From Gimesia algae (GTDB lineage Bacteria > Planctomycetota > Planctomycetia > Planctomycetales > Planctomycetaceae), in the NCBI RefSeq assembly GCF_007746795.1, contig NZ_CP036343.1:3213369-3277368 (forward strand): DNA of 64,000 nucleotides, written 5' to 3'. The position numbers and the translations under genes are program-made. The notes under the pieces were generated by a model that saw only the letters and a program-made list of their open reading frames with translations, made no database searches and had not been told where the DNA came from. How positions within the stretch are numbered: the stretch's first letter is position 1; each line of letters begins with the position of its first letter. Shown piece after piece: positions 54,451-62,605 of this stretch.

Positions 54451-54528
54451 CTAGACTGTGTCCAGTTTTACTGTAGCGTCTCCAGAGCCATTTGGACCGA
54501 GTAGAATAGATTGAGAGACGCTATGGTT
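54451..54528. repeat. 78-bp dispersed repeat, copy 3 (inverted)
   Basis: Starts CTAGACTGTGTCCAGTTTTA and ends CGCTATGGTT. Reverse complement of copy 1 at 11815-11891 with about six differences. It contains perfect complementary arms GAGACGCTA and TAGCGTCTC. Ends 14 bases before the stop of the CsbD gene, that is, immediately downstream of it. Confidence 0.85.
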
Positions 54529-54542
54529 AAATGTGATGCGCT

Positions 54543-54989
54543 CTAGCGTTTCCAGCGATCATACCAGGACAATTCACGCTCGCGCTGGGCACCAATCGAG
54601 GTTCCGATTATCAAACCGCAGACAATGCCAACGCCCAGGGCAATGCCTACAGAGGCCAGTGGTTTTTGAGCTACCGTTTTGATCGTCTCGTTGTATCCCT
54701 GACGGGCCTGTTCGGTGGCCTTATCGTAGCGTTCTCGAACTGCTTCACCGGCTCCGCCAGCCAGTTCTGCGGCCTGACCACCGACCGAATCTACGGAGCC
54801 GCAACACTCTTCGTAGAATTCTTTGATCTGCTTTTGCGTCTGGCCAGTTTTTTTCTGAATCAAACCAGCAAGCTGGTCCAAATTGCCTTCGACCTGTTTG
54901 AGGTCGTTGTCTGTGATCTGACCATACTTTTTCTTAACCGCACCGGCGATCGTTTTCCACTTCCCACTAAGTTCTACCTTAGTTGCCAT
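54543..54989 (-). CDS. CsbD-family protein with C-terminal glycine-zipper anchor
   Basis: 148 residues from the ATG at 54989 (the frame goes on to 55040). Residues 1-55 are a CsbD domain (LSGKWKTIAGAVKKKYGQITDNDLKQVEGNLDQLAGLIQKKTG). Then comes a linker with helices and a membrane-type segment (ASVGIALGVGIVCGLIIGTS), as in DUF883/YqjD proteins. CsbD proteins are induced by general stress in other bacteria; molecular function is unknown. The gene is 58 bases downstream of the DUF892 gene on the same strand. Confidence 0.85.
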   Translation of the reverse strand: MATKVELSGKWKTIAGAVKKKYGQITDNDLKQVEGNLDQLAGLIQKKTGQTQKQIKEFYEECCGSVDSVGGQAAELAGGAGEAVRERYDKATEQARQGYNETIKTVAQKPLASVGIALGVGIVCGLIIGTSIGAQRERELSWYDRWKR

Positions 54990-55047
54990 GATTAATCTCG
55001 TTTCAATTGAAGGTGTTGATTGTGTGTTTGAACGACGCAATTCGATG

Positions 55048-55539
55048 CTACGCGTTGGCAGCGGTATTAATCGCTTTACTGAGCTTCGTCAGATTCTTGT
55101 CAGCTTTTTCCTCATCGTCGAGATTCTGGCCGAGTTGCTTTTTCGCATTGGTGTATTCCAACTTTTCAGCCCACATGCAGAGTGTGCCGTAGGTTGCGAT
55201 CTCATAATGTTCGACCTTCTGTGCCAGTGCGATGATGAGCGCGTCCATCACGTCAGGATCGGCTTCTTCCCTCATCATTGATTCGGCTTCTTCGATCAGT
55301 CCCGCCATGGCGTCGCACTTTTTCGCGCGAGCCGCCTTGCCTGTCTCCTCGAAAGCGTTCTCAACACGTTCGACGTGTTCCCGGGTCTGCTCCAGGTGAT
55401 CTTCCAAAGCCTTGGTCAGCTTTTCACAGGACGCCTTTTTGACCATCTTGGGAAGGGCCTTCGTCAACTGCTTTTCAGCACTCAGTACGTCCTGCAGTTC
55501 GTCATGGAATGCATCCGCCAGTGTTTTCATTTTCGTCAT
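55048..55539 (-). CDS. DUF892 (YciE/YciF-like) ferritin-fold protein
   Basis: 163 residues, all helical. [26 protein letters not shown] is the family start and [18 protein letters not shown] the fourth helix; Glu/His positions ([15 protein letters not shown]) resemble the dimetal site of the ferritin-like fold. Family members are stress-induced in enterobacteria. Between the CsbD and DUF3309 genes. Start is at 55539 (MTK) or the second Met three residues on. Confidence 0.88.
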   Translation of the reverse strand: MTKMKTLADAFHDELQDVLSAEKQLTKALPKMVKKASCEKLTKALEDHLEQTREHVERVENAFEETGKAARAKKCDAMAGLIEEAESMMREEADPDVMDALIIALAQKVEHYEIATYGTLCMWAEKLEYTNAKKQLGQNLDDEEKADKNLTKLSKAINTAANA

Positions 55540-55643
55540 CTTTAAGTTTCCGTATTGTAAAGTTAGAAGGGGAGTTAAATACTATTTAGTACTGACCGGG
55601 AGAGCATGCCAGCGGCCAGATTCATTGTCGTTCCGCCTGTTTA

Positions 55644-55778
55644 CTACAGACGACCGGTCAACAATAGAACCAGCAGAATCAATAACAGCACTCCACCGAT
55701 GCCACCAACGGCGACGCTTTTGAGCAGTGCGGATACCAGCAGCACGATGAGTAGTAATCCAAGTAAGCCGTAGCCCAT
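55644..55778 (-). CDS. Small membrane protein, DUF3309 type (44 residues)
   Basis: A 44-residue ORF starting MGYGLLGLLLIVLLVSALL, with a GGIGG centre and a second hydrophobic part ILLVLLLTGRL. The LLGLLLIVLLV...GGIGG pattern is that of DUF3309 proteins, two-pass small membrane proteins. GAATATTCTC upstream gives a weak site. Found between the DUF892 gene and the membrane protein gene, all on the minus strand, in keeping with a stress cluster. Confidence 0.75.
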   Translation of the reverse strand: MGYGLLGLLLIVLLVSALLKSVAVGGIGGVLLLILLVLLLTGRL

Positions 55779-55833
55779 GAGAATATTCCTTTGTTTGTAT
55801 TTTGACTTTATATTGACGAAGAGTCAGGTTGCA

Positions 55834-56796
55834 TTAACGGGCAACAACCCGGCTGCGTTCGACTGCGAGAGTATGCAGACGGACGGCAGTATGGCATCCC
55901 AGCATTACTCCGAAGATGGTTGCAATCAGCCCGAGCGCTGCCGTAACGAATGCGGCCCAAAGCACTGCCTGAGCATACGAACTCGCTGTTTCTACAGCCT
56001 TTGCCGTTGCTGCCTTGTACTCCTGAACCCGCTTCTCAACCTTGTTTTCGATAGTGCTTGACAGATTATTGACCTGCTGTTCGCTCAAATTGGTGTTGGC
56101 AGCGAGCGTGTCCCGTGCGGCTACAGCATCGTCGTTGATATAGCTCCAGCCAATTTGTTCCAGAGCGTTCGGATCCAACGCGTTGATTGCCTGACTGGCT
56201 TCTTCTTCAGTTAATGAAGCGCCGCCCGTGCCGGATGCGGCTTCGGCAATCTCCCGCTTGACGGCGGCACTGATACCACTCGTAACGCGATTCAAGCGTT
56301 GCGAGTTCATACTCGAAGGGTCAGGCAAAGAACCTGCTGCATTCGAGGCGGCTTCGGTTGCGGTTGCCACGATCGACGAGCCGGTATTCACCAGCCCGGA
56401 GATGCCCAGGTAGCTCAGAACCAACATCAAAACAGTGGCGGTACTCCACACTGCTATTCCATGTAGTAGACCTGCCTGATCATCATCCTGACCACAAAGG
56501 CGACCCGTGACGAGTCCACCGATGAAGAACGCTGCCAGCCCGGAGATTGTCATCCAGATCACGGCACTGATCCCAAAACCGTTGCCGAGTGCTTCCGCGT
56601 CTGTTCCGTCCAAAACACTGGCCCCAATCGCGGAGCCCAGCAGTGAGAGGAGCCAGAGGATCGCCGGGATGACGACAATACCACAAATGATTGCTGGCCA
56701 GCTTGCGTACAACCTGCGAGGGCCAACCGCATCGATTCGTTTTTCGTGAACGACGCTGCCAGGGGTGTCTTGTGAGACAGAGTGGTCAGTTAGCAT
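55834..56796 (-). CDS. Membrane protein with helical domain, stress cluster
   Basis: 320 residues from the ATG at 56796 (an alternative in-frame start lies at 56808). Two N-terminal membrane helices (WPAIICGIVVIPAILWLLSL; GFGISAVIWMTISGLAAFFIGG), one at about residue 120 (AVWSTATVLMLVLSYLGISG), a long soluble helical part (about 140-265) and a last helix (AVLWAAFVTAALGLIATIFGVM). No named family recognised. First gene of the minus-strand set with DUF3309, DUF892 and CsbD, so a role in envelope stress is suggested by context only. Confidence 0.7.
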   Translation of the reverse strand: MLTDHSVSQDTPGSVVHEKRIDAVGPRRLYASWPAIICGIVVIPAILWLLSLLGSAIGASVLDGTDAEALGNGFGISAVIWMTISGLAAFFIGGLVTGRLCGQDDDQAGLLHGIAVWSTATVLMLVLSYLGISGLVNTGSSIVATATEAASNAAGSLPDPSSMNSQRLNRVTSGISAAVKREIAEAASGTGGASLTEEEASQAINALDPNALEQIGWSYINDDAVAARDTLAANTNLSEQQVNNLSSTIENKVEKRVQEYKAATAKAVETASSYAQAVLWAAFVTAALGLIATIFGVMLGCHTAVRLHTLAVERSRVVAR

Positions 56797-57343
56797 GTGA
56801 TTCCTCAATATGGTGAAAATGTTCTAATGGTCGGCTCACACCCCAAGGGCGGGATTGATGTATTGATGCATTTAGACAATGCACTTTTTGTGCCAGTGCC
56901 ATTTAGATTGTGAGTCGAAGTTGACAGTCGCGTTTCAACCCGTGATAAGCTTAGGCATTTCACAAACGGACAAATTGACTCACCAGAATCAACGTCGAAT
57001 ATTAATCGATCACTGATTGCAATCCGCTCAGCGCGTGCGTTTTACGTTCAGTTTCTCTACGCGCCAGGGCTCCGTTATGCACAATTTTCGTACCTGTTAA
57101 ACAGTTATTCTTCAGGCTGAAACATCGACGAACGGTCACGCATTTCAAGGCGTGCACGGACAAACTTCGATGAGGGGCTGCAACGAACGATTTCATTCCA
57201 CGCATCCAGCAACTGGTACCACTATTCATACGCGGTACAGTAATAACGAGGTTCGTGTTTACAATGAATCCCAAGAACTTTCGATCCACATCCACTGTCC
57301 TGTTGACTAACACGAATGGAATTTAAGTTGATACTGGATCGAC
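56797..57343. other. Long intergenic region with no supported gene
   Basis: About 550 bases. The minus-strand ORF 57313-57002 is open, but its composition (many Arg, Cys, Ser in irregular order) and lack of a ribosome site do not support it. AT-rich upstream of the membrane protein gene. May contain decayed mobile DNA, given the repeat that follows. Confidence 0.4.
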
Positions 57344-57397
57344 TGAATTTTAGTTGACACTATACAAAATGCTGGTAGATTGAGATGGAATCGTAGT
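57318..57397. repeat. GTTGACAC-type repeat cluster; empty target of the IS5 element
   Basis: Three related direct units: GAATTTAAGTTGATACT, GAATTTTAGTTGACACT and GGAATCGTAGTTGACC. The stretch GTTGACACTATACAAAATGC followed by TGGTAGATTGAG is the uninterrupted version of the site occupied by the IS5 element at 42.67-43.60 kb. Complement GTGTCAACTAAAATTC resembles the end of an insertion sequence. Confidence 0.75.
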
Positions 57398-57421
57398 TGA
57401 CCTAGTTATCGTGATCCGCCT

Positions 57422-57886
57422 ATGAATTGCACCGATATTGAATCGCGACCTGATTGTGAGTTTGTATACGTTCACAACGCAATCGTTAGTGTTCTTGCCA
57501 GATTCCTGGACCCGACTGTTCCGTGGGTCTGGATTCTCGGCCATTGTCCGAATCGGCATCTGCAATGGTGGAACACAACCGTCCCGTTAAACGACGGCGG
57601 CAGCATCTACACGGGAGCAGTGCGTGCCCTGAGCTTTGATCTGCAACTTTCAACCCGTGACTTCGTTTCCCGCGCCACAGATTTCGATGAACACGGCCTG
57701 GCATTGATTCAAAGCCACAAGCGAATGCCCGATACACTGTCGCTAGATGGCATTCCCGAATCGCAACAAACAAATGTCTTGCGGCAGAACGGTGGAACAC
57801 TAAGAATGTATTTACCACATGCGATCGAAACCGCTCAGGTGCAAAGCTTTAAGAAAGGCTACCTCGAAACCGTGATCGGCACATAA
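57422..57886 (+). CDS. Hypothetical protein
   Basis: 154 residues, start ATG at 57422. No signal or membrane segment. CEFVYVHNAIVSVLARFLDPTVPWVWILGHC opens a globular-looking sequence. I do not recognise the family. The repeat cluster stands 25 bases upstream. The following DUF1801 gene starts 33 bases after its stop, so both may be co-transcribed. Coding is supported by length and codon pattern only. Confidence 0.5.
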   Translation: MNCTDIESRPDCEFVYVHNAIVSVLARFLDPTVPWVWILGHCPNRHLQWWNTTVPLNDGGSIYTGAVRALSFDLQLSTRDFVSRATDFDEHGLALIQSHKRMPDTLSLDGIPESQQTNVLRQNGGTLRMYLPHAIETAQVQSFKKGYLETVIGT

Positions 57887-57919
57887 TCATCAGGGTACTT
57901 GATATAAAAGGGGATCCCC

Positions 57920-58342
57920 ATGTCAAAGTTGAAAACGCAAAAGAACGATGCCAGCGTTGACCAGTTTCTTGCCGGGATTAAAGACGAACAGCAACGCGCC
58001 GACTGCCTGAGCCTGCTTGAGTTGATGAAGGAACTGACGGGAGAGCCGGCCGTCATGTGGGGAAAGACCAAGGTCGGCTTTGGCAGTTTTCACTACCGGG
58101 GGAAAACGTCAGAGGGAGACTGGTTCCATGTCGGTTTCTCTCCCCGCAAACAGGACCTGGTCCTCTACCTGCACTGCGAACTGGAGAAGCAGGCCGCGTT
58201 GCTGGAAAAACTGGGAAAGCACCAGATCGGCAAGTCCTGTCTCTACATCAAAAAGCTGGAAGACGCCCACCTGCCCACGCTCAAGAAGCTGATCACGAAG
58301 GCTTATAAATCCCCGGCGATTGCGGGCGCCACCATCGAATAG
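57920..58342 (+). CDS. DUF1801-domain protein
   Basis: 140 residues. ASVDQFLAGIKDEQQRADCLSLLELMKELTGEPAVMWGKTKVGFGSFHYRGKTSEGDWFHVGFSPRKQDLVLYLHC is a typical DUF1801/YdhG-like sequence (alpha/beta fold of the iron-sulfur frataxin-like class). Cytoplasmic; function unknown. Start ATG at 57920 after AAAAGGGGATCCCC. It converges on the prepilin peptidase gene with 60 bases between stops. Confidence 0.85.
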   Translation: MSKLKTQKNDASVDQFLAGIKDEQQRADCLSLLELMKELTGEPAVMWGKTKVGFGSFHYRGKTSEGDWFHVGFSPRKQDLVLYLHCELEKQAALLEKLGKHQIGKSCLYIKKLEDAHLPTLKKLITKAYKSPAIAGATIE

Positions 58343-58402
58343 ACACCGCCCGTGAAAAGTAGCATTCCAGTTTTGACGTAATGAGCCAGTCGGCAACTCA
58401 GT

Positions 58403-59683
58403 TCATCTGTTACCGTTTTTCCATTGATGATAGTGCTGCGTTCCCCGCCCGGCACGGGTGTGTGCGTTTATGGTCAGATCCCAGCGGCCCTGGGTTTCGT
58501 TGACGTTTTCGCCCGACTGATAGGTGAGCTGATCGGCGGACGTCCATTCTTCGACCCATTCTTCCTCATAATGCAGGGGGATGCCCAGCATCCATTTGAC
58601 CATTTGTGTCGTCATCAGGCAGGCTCCCAAAAGCAGCAGCATCACGATTGCCAGGATCGGGAGCAGTGGACCGAAGTGGCAGATGCGTTCGATGAACGGC
58701 CAGATCTTCGGCCAGCCCAGCAGTACCAGCAGCGCGCCCAGGCTGAGATAAGGGCCAAACGGGATTTCGCGCGACTGTTTGAAAAAGATGGAAACCGCCA
58801 CAACAGCCAGGGCACACAGAGGCGAGATGACAAACACGGTCACCGTGGCCTGCCAGCCGAGAAAGCTGCCGATCACCGCCATTAAAATGACATCGCCGAA
58901 GCCCATCGCTTCCTGACGCAGCGTCCACTGGCCGATAATTCGCACAGCCCAGACAACTCCCCCGCCGACGATCAGTCCAACCAGGCTGACGGCCAGTCCG
59001 TGCAGATGCGGATACAGGCTGACCCACTGCGGCACTTTTTCGACGACGAATGCACTGCGATACTGTTCGGGAAAATAGATGCCCAGCAGACGCACGACCG
59101 AGGGTTCCTGAAACCAGACCGGCACCAGATACAGCAGACCAAACACAAACGAGCCGACGACGCCGATGAACATGGCGGGCAGCGTCGCACCGTCGGGAAT
59201 GATTTTGAGATCGAAGTCGATAAAGGTCGCGACCATCAGCGATTCAATGAGGACCAGATGAAAGGCATACCGCAGATTGAGCAGCATGACGGGTGTCATC
59301 CACGAGTTCACTGCCAGCGGATCGGGGGCATACAGCGTAAACAGACCACTCTGCTGCAATGTCGCCTGGGCACTCAACGGGACTTCCGCCAGATACAGGA
59401 GCACAAAGATCACGCCGTTCAACAGTTCGACCAGCGCTTCCCGCTGAGAACGCCGGTAGGGGAATGCCGAGTGGGGAGCACGCGTTAAATAAACGCCGAT
59501 AATGGGTATGTGATAGCGTGACCAGAGATGACGCAAGCGCCGGCCGACGCGTCTCCAGGCAGGTCCGACTCGCTCCTCGCGAGGAATTTCTTCAATACAA
59601 ATATTGACAATCCGCCCCAGGCAGGCCCCCAGCAGAAACAGCAGCACGAGCAGAAAATAAGGATTGATGCCAAACGGAGTCAT
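58403..59683 (-). CDS. Prepilin peptidase-like A24 membrane protein
   Basis: 426 residues, about ten membrane segments. The two catalytic aspartates are in IDFDLKIIPDGAT (near residue 175) and MGFGDVILMA, the GxGD motif near 265. The N-terminal region that carries the Cys tetrad of PilD methyltransferase domains is present in length (to about 120) but has no CxxC pairs, so the methyltransferase part is probably non-functional. A polar C-terminal tail of 60 residues follows. It could process the prepilin-like DUF1559 proteins. Last gene of a run with aroDE and aroK (24 bases after aroK). Confidence 0.85.
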   Translation of the reverse strand: MTPFGINPYFLLVLLFLLGACLGRIVNICIEEIPREERVGPAWRRVGRRLRHLWSRYHIPIIGVYLTRAPHSAFPYRRSQREALVELLNGVIFVLLYLAEVPLSAQATLQQSGLFTLYAPDPLAVNSWMTPVMLLNLRYAFHLVLIESLMVATFIDFDLKIIPDGATLPAMFIGVVGSFVFGLLYLVPVWFQEPSVVRLLGIYFPEQYRSAFVVEKVPQWVSLYPHLHGLAVSLVGLIVGGGVVWAVRIIGQWTLRQEAMGFGDVILMAVIGSFLGWQATVTVFVISPLCALAVVAVSIFFKQSREIPFGPYLSLGALLVLLGWPKIWPFIERICHFGPLLPILAIVMLLLLGACLMTTQMVKWMLGIPLHYEEEWVEEWTSADQLTYQSGENVNETQGRWDLTINAHTRAGRGTQHYHQWKNGNR

Positions 59684-59707
59684 AGGAGTTGAAACTTTCG
59701 TCGTGCC

Positions 59708-60235
59708 TTACGAGGGAGAATCCAGAGCGGAAATGATTTCATCGACGATTTGTGCTACGGATTTGTCATCGGTCTGAATCACAATCGTGGCAGCTTCGTG
59801 ATACAGGGGTTCGCGCTGTTCGAGCAGATGTTGTATCTCTTCGCGCTGGGAAGCACGCGTCGTCAATGCCGGACGGCGGCTGCCTGTGGTGGCATCCTGA
59901 TTGATCCGCTGTTCCAGTTTTTCCACACTGGCGTTGAGCCAGACTACCGGGCCGGCGGTTCGCATGTCGGCGCGGGTCTCTGCATTCAGAATTGCCCCGC
60001 CGCCCGCAGCGATGATGAGTGACTCCCGGGAAAGCAGATCCTGCATGACGGCCCGTTCCAGTTGGCGAAAGTGAGGTTCTCCCTCCTCGGCAAAGATCTC
60101 AGTGATCGATTTTCCCGCGCGGCGTTCAATTTCGTCGTCGGCGTCGATCCAGTCTGCAGCCTGCCTGGCGGCCAGGGGGGCGGCGACACTGCTTTTGCCG
60201 CTGCCCCGATAGCCGATCAATGTGATTACCGTCAT
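59708..60235 (-). CDS. aroK: Shikimate kinase
   Basis: 175 residues. Walker A is LIGYRGSGKSSVAAPLA near residue 10; the shikimate-binding DDEIERRAGKSITEIFAEEGEPHFRQLE follows and GGGAILNAETRADM is the Walker-B-like loop. Adds phosphate to shikimate on the way to chorismate. 11 bases downstream of aroDE and upstream of the prepilin peptidase gene. Confidence 0.95.
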   Translation of the reverse strand: MTVITLIGYRGSGKSSVAAPLAARQAADWIDADDEIERRAGKSITEIFAEEGEPHFRQLERAVMQDLLSRESLIIAAGGGAILNAETRADMRTAGPVVWLNASVEKLEQRINQDATTGSRRPALTTRASQREEIQHLLEQREPLYHEAATIVIQTDDKSVAQIVDEIISALDSPS

Positions 60236-60246
60236 GCTCTAGCCCC

Positions 60247-61743
60247 TTATAGTTTTCCGACGGCGGAAATCCCTTTTCGCAGGGTGTTCCGCATGACTTC
60301 CAGCGGGGCTTCTTTGCCGGTAAACATTTTGTACTGGGCGGCTGCCTGGCGAACGAACATTTCTATTCCCGAAACCGTTTTGCAACCCCGCTCCCGGGCC
60401 TGTTTGAGGAGCAGCGTGTTTTCCGGATTGTAAACGGTGTCGAAAACCAGCATTTCTTCCTGCATGAAGTTCTGCGCGAAAGGGGTGTCGTTCACATTGG
60501 GATACATGCCTACCGCGGTGCCGTTGATGAGAATGTCATAACGACCGCTGCCCCGGTTTTCCCAGGTGGAATGATTACAGCCCAGATCTTTTGCCAGTTT
60601 TTCTCCACGTAGTCGACTCCGGTTGGAGATCGTTAAAGCACCTCCGGCCCCCACGATGCCTGCACCAATGGCCCGCGAGACACCGCCGGCGCCTAACAGC
60701 AGCACCTGTTTGCCGTTGATCGGGTCGGCAGTGGCTTTCCCCTGGGGGTCGAGTCCGAGGCGAATGCTGTCGAGGGCCGCATCGTAGTCGGTATTACGGG
60801 CCTGCCAGGCGTTTTTCTCATCTTTGAACAGCGTGTTGGCGACTCCCATTTTTTTCGAAGCGTCGTCAGCTTTGTCGGCCAGTTCCAGCGCCCCGGCTTT
60901 GTGGGGAATCGTCACGCTGTAGCCCTGCACGTTGAGCCATTCGAATTCTTTGAGTGTCTCTTTGAGTCGGTCTTTGGGAATGCGGAACGGCAGGTAAACT
61001 GCATCGAGTTTGTCGTGCTTAAAGGCGATGTTATGAATCAGCGGACTCAGGCTGTGCGCGATTGGATCGCCGATGACGCCGTACACGGGGGTCTCGGGAC
61101 CGATTTCATCGTAGCGGTATATTCGCGACATTTCCGAGTAAGACAGTTGCCCGGGTGCCAGTTCGCGTTCGCGGCTGAAGGTGGCATACGTGAAGGGAGA
61201 ACCATACTTCCCGCAGAGAATACGGCTGATCACGCCATACTCGCCCATGCAGAAACCGATGGTGGGCACCTTCGCATTCGCGACCAGTTGCAGCATCCGC
61301 ACCGAATCGCCGGGCGAATTGGCCATGGTGACCAGCTTGACGATGTCCGGATCCTTTTTACACATCGCGGCGTGGATCTCTTCGATGTCGTCGGGGGTTT
61401 CATCGAAATTGTGATGACTGATGATACGTTTGGTTTTGCCGTAACGGGGGATAGAGCCGGCGATGTCGTCTTCAATGTCAACATATTCGACTTCGGAGAC
61501 AATCGCGGTGCGCAGCAGCGCCTGCCGCTGATCTTCCGTTTTGTTCCAGCGGCCTTTGTCTTCGGGGCGACGGCAGGTGACGACCACCGGCGTCGGTCTG
61601 TCTTTGATCAGGCGGCTCACATCGGGAGCGCGGGCGATCCAGTCCAGCCGCAGTTCTACCAGTTCCGCCCCTTTTTCTGCGAGGGAGCGGTGTTCCATCA
61701 TCACCATTTTGTGTCGGGTTCGACCGATGCTGACACAAATCAT
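60247..61743 (-). CDS. aroDE: Fused 3-dehydroquinate dehydratase / shikimate dehydrogenase
   Basis: 498-residue fusion of two successive shikimate enzymes. Residues 1-215 are type I dehydroquinase: AELVELRLDWIARAPD, KRIISHHNFDETPDD (catalytic His) and VKLVTMANSPGD (Schiff-base Lys). Residues from about 220 are AroE: VYGVIGDPIAHSLSPLIHN, GYSVTIPHKAGALEL (catalytic Lys), ARNTDYDAAL (Asp), VLLLGAGGVSRAIGAGI (NADP loop) and FVRQAAAQYKMFTGKEAP. The fusion is known from plants, chlamydiae and some planctomycetes. Start ATG at 61743. Precedes aroK. Confidence 0.95.
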   Translation of the reverse strand: MICVSIGRTRHKMVMMEHRSLAEKGAELVELRLDWIARAPDVSRLIKDRPTPVVVTCRRPEDKGRWNKTEDQRQALLRTAIVSEVEYVDIEDDIAGSIPRYGKTKRIISHHNFDETPDDIEEIHAAMCKKDPDIVKLVTMANSPGDSVRMLQLVANAKVPTIGFCMGEYGVISRILCGKYGSPFTYATFSRERELAPGQLSYSEMSRIYRYDEIGPETPVYGVIGDPIAHSLSPLIHNIAFKHDKLDAVYLPFRIPKDRLKETLKEFEWLNVQGYSVTIPHKAGALELADKADDASKKMGVANTLFKDEKNAWQARNTDYDAALDSIRLGLDPQGKATADPINGKQVLLLGAGGVSRAIGAGIVGAGGALTISNRSRLRGEKLAKDLGCNHSTWENRGSGRYDILINGTAVGMYPNVNDTPFAQNFMQEEMLVFDTVYNPENTLLLKQARERGCKTVSGIEMFVRQAAAQYKMFTGKEAPLEVMRNTLRKGISAVGKL

Positions 61744-62110
61744 TGAATTACTTCAACTTTCTATAAGGAGCCGAACTGTCGGCGAACATGATTTTTAACG
61801 CAGGTTCCTGACAGGCAGACGAATGAACAACAGAGAGAGCGACCAGTGTACCCAATTTCTGACGCTGACTCAAACAAGTACCTGCCTCAGAGACCCGTTT
61901 ATTATAGCGAATCACCGTCGTTTTCAGCTGATGATGCCTGACCTGAGGGGATTGCTATCCAGAAACCACAGCGATTTCGTTACTCACCCCTCCGGTTATG
62001 CGGCCTGCAGGGATTTTTCCGAATATGAAAACGGGATTGACTTAATATAACGCACGTTATATAACGATCGTTACATTTACATTCCAATCTGATTTGCAGG
62101 GAGAACCAGG
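61744..62110. other. Intergenic region between aroDE and the cupin-TetR operon
   Basis: About 365 bases between divergent genes. Contains the operator pair at 62046-62073. No gene is supported; the plus-strand ORF 61823-62050 lacks a site and family features. Confidence 0.5.
62046..62073. promoter_or_regulatory. Two adjacent palindromes, likely TetR operators
   Basis: TATAACG-CA-CGTTATA (62046-62061) directly joined to TAACGATCGTTA (62062-62073). Both share the AACG...CGTT arms. They lie about 40 bases before the cupin start, in the only promoter region of the cupin-tetR pair, the usual place for an autoregulatory site. Confidence 0.72.
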
Positions 62111-62605
62111 ATGAGTCAAGTGGGTGAAGAAGTACTGCACGGCGAGGGATACGACTGTTTTGCAGCGGGGCCACTGGAGAGCTGGACGCGGTTTCGGCTG
62201 TCGCCTCCCGAAACGCCGATGGCGGCGCGGGGAAAATATTTTCTGCGGAAGTATCTGAATTCGGACGGGCTGGAGATGTCTGTTAATGCATTGCCCGCGG
62301 GCGGCGAGATGCCGTTCGTACATTGCCATAAGGAGAACGACGAGATTTATTTCGTCATTCAGGGGCGGGGACAGTTCCAGGCGGGCACGGAAGTGTTCGA
62401 CGTGTCGGAGGGATTCTTTATCCGACTTTCGCCGGAAGTGCCCCGGGTCTGGCGAAACAACTCGGAAGAACCGTTATACTATCTGGTAATCCAGTACCGT
62501 GCCGACAGTTGTGTGACCGGCACGATACAGGATGGCCAAATCCTGAACGATTACCCGATTGCCTGGAAAGCAGACCCCGAACATGACGTCCCCCACGGAT
62601 CGTAA
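62111..62605 (+). CDS. Cupin-domain protein
   Basis: 164 residues. Cupin motif 1 is PFVHCHKENDEIYFVIQGRGQF (His/His/Glu metal ligands) and motif 2 around FIRLSPEVPRVWRNNSEEPLYYLVIQYR. GGGAGAACC lies before the ATG at 62111. Small-molecule binding or dioxygenase-like activity is possible but not shown. Overlaps the TetR gene by 23 bases, so the two are translated together; the TetR regulator may sense its substrate. Confidence 0.88.
   Translation: MSQVGEEVLHGEGYDCFAAGPLESWTRFRLSPPETPMAARGKYFLRKYLNSDGLEMSVNALPAGGEMPFVHCHKENDEIYFVIQGRGQFQAGTEVFDVSEGFFIRLSPEVPRVWRNNSEEPLYYLVIQYRADSCVTGTIQDGQILNDYPIAWKADPEHDVPHGS

Noticed and set aside
57002-57313. Minus-strand ORF of 103 codons in the long gap
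   Set aside because: No ribosome site, irregular composition and no family pattern.
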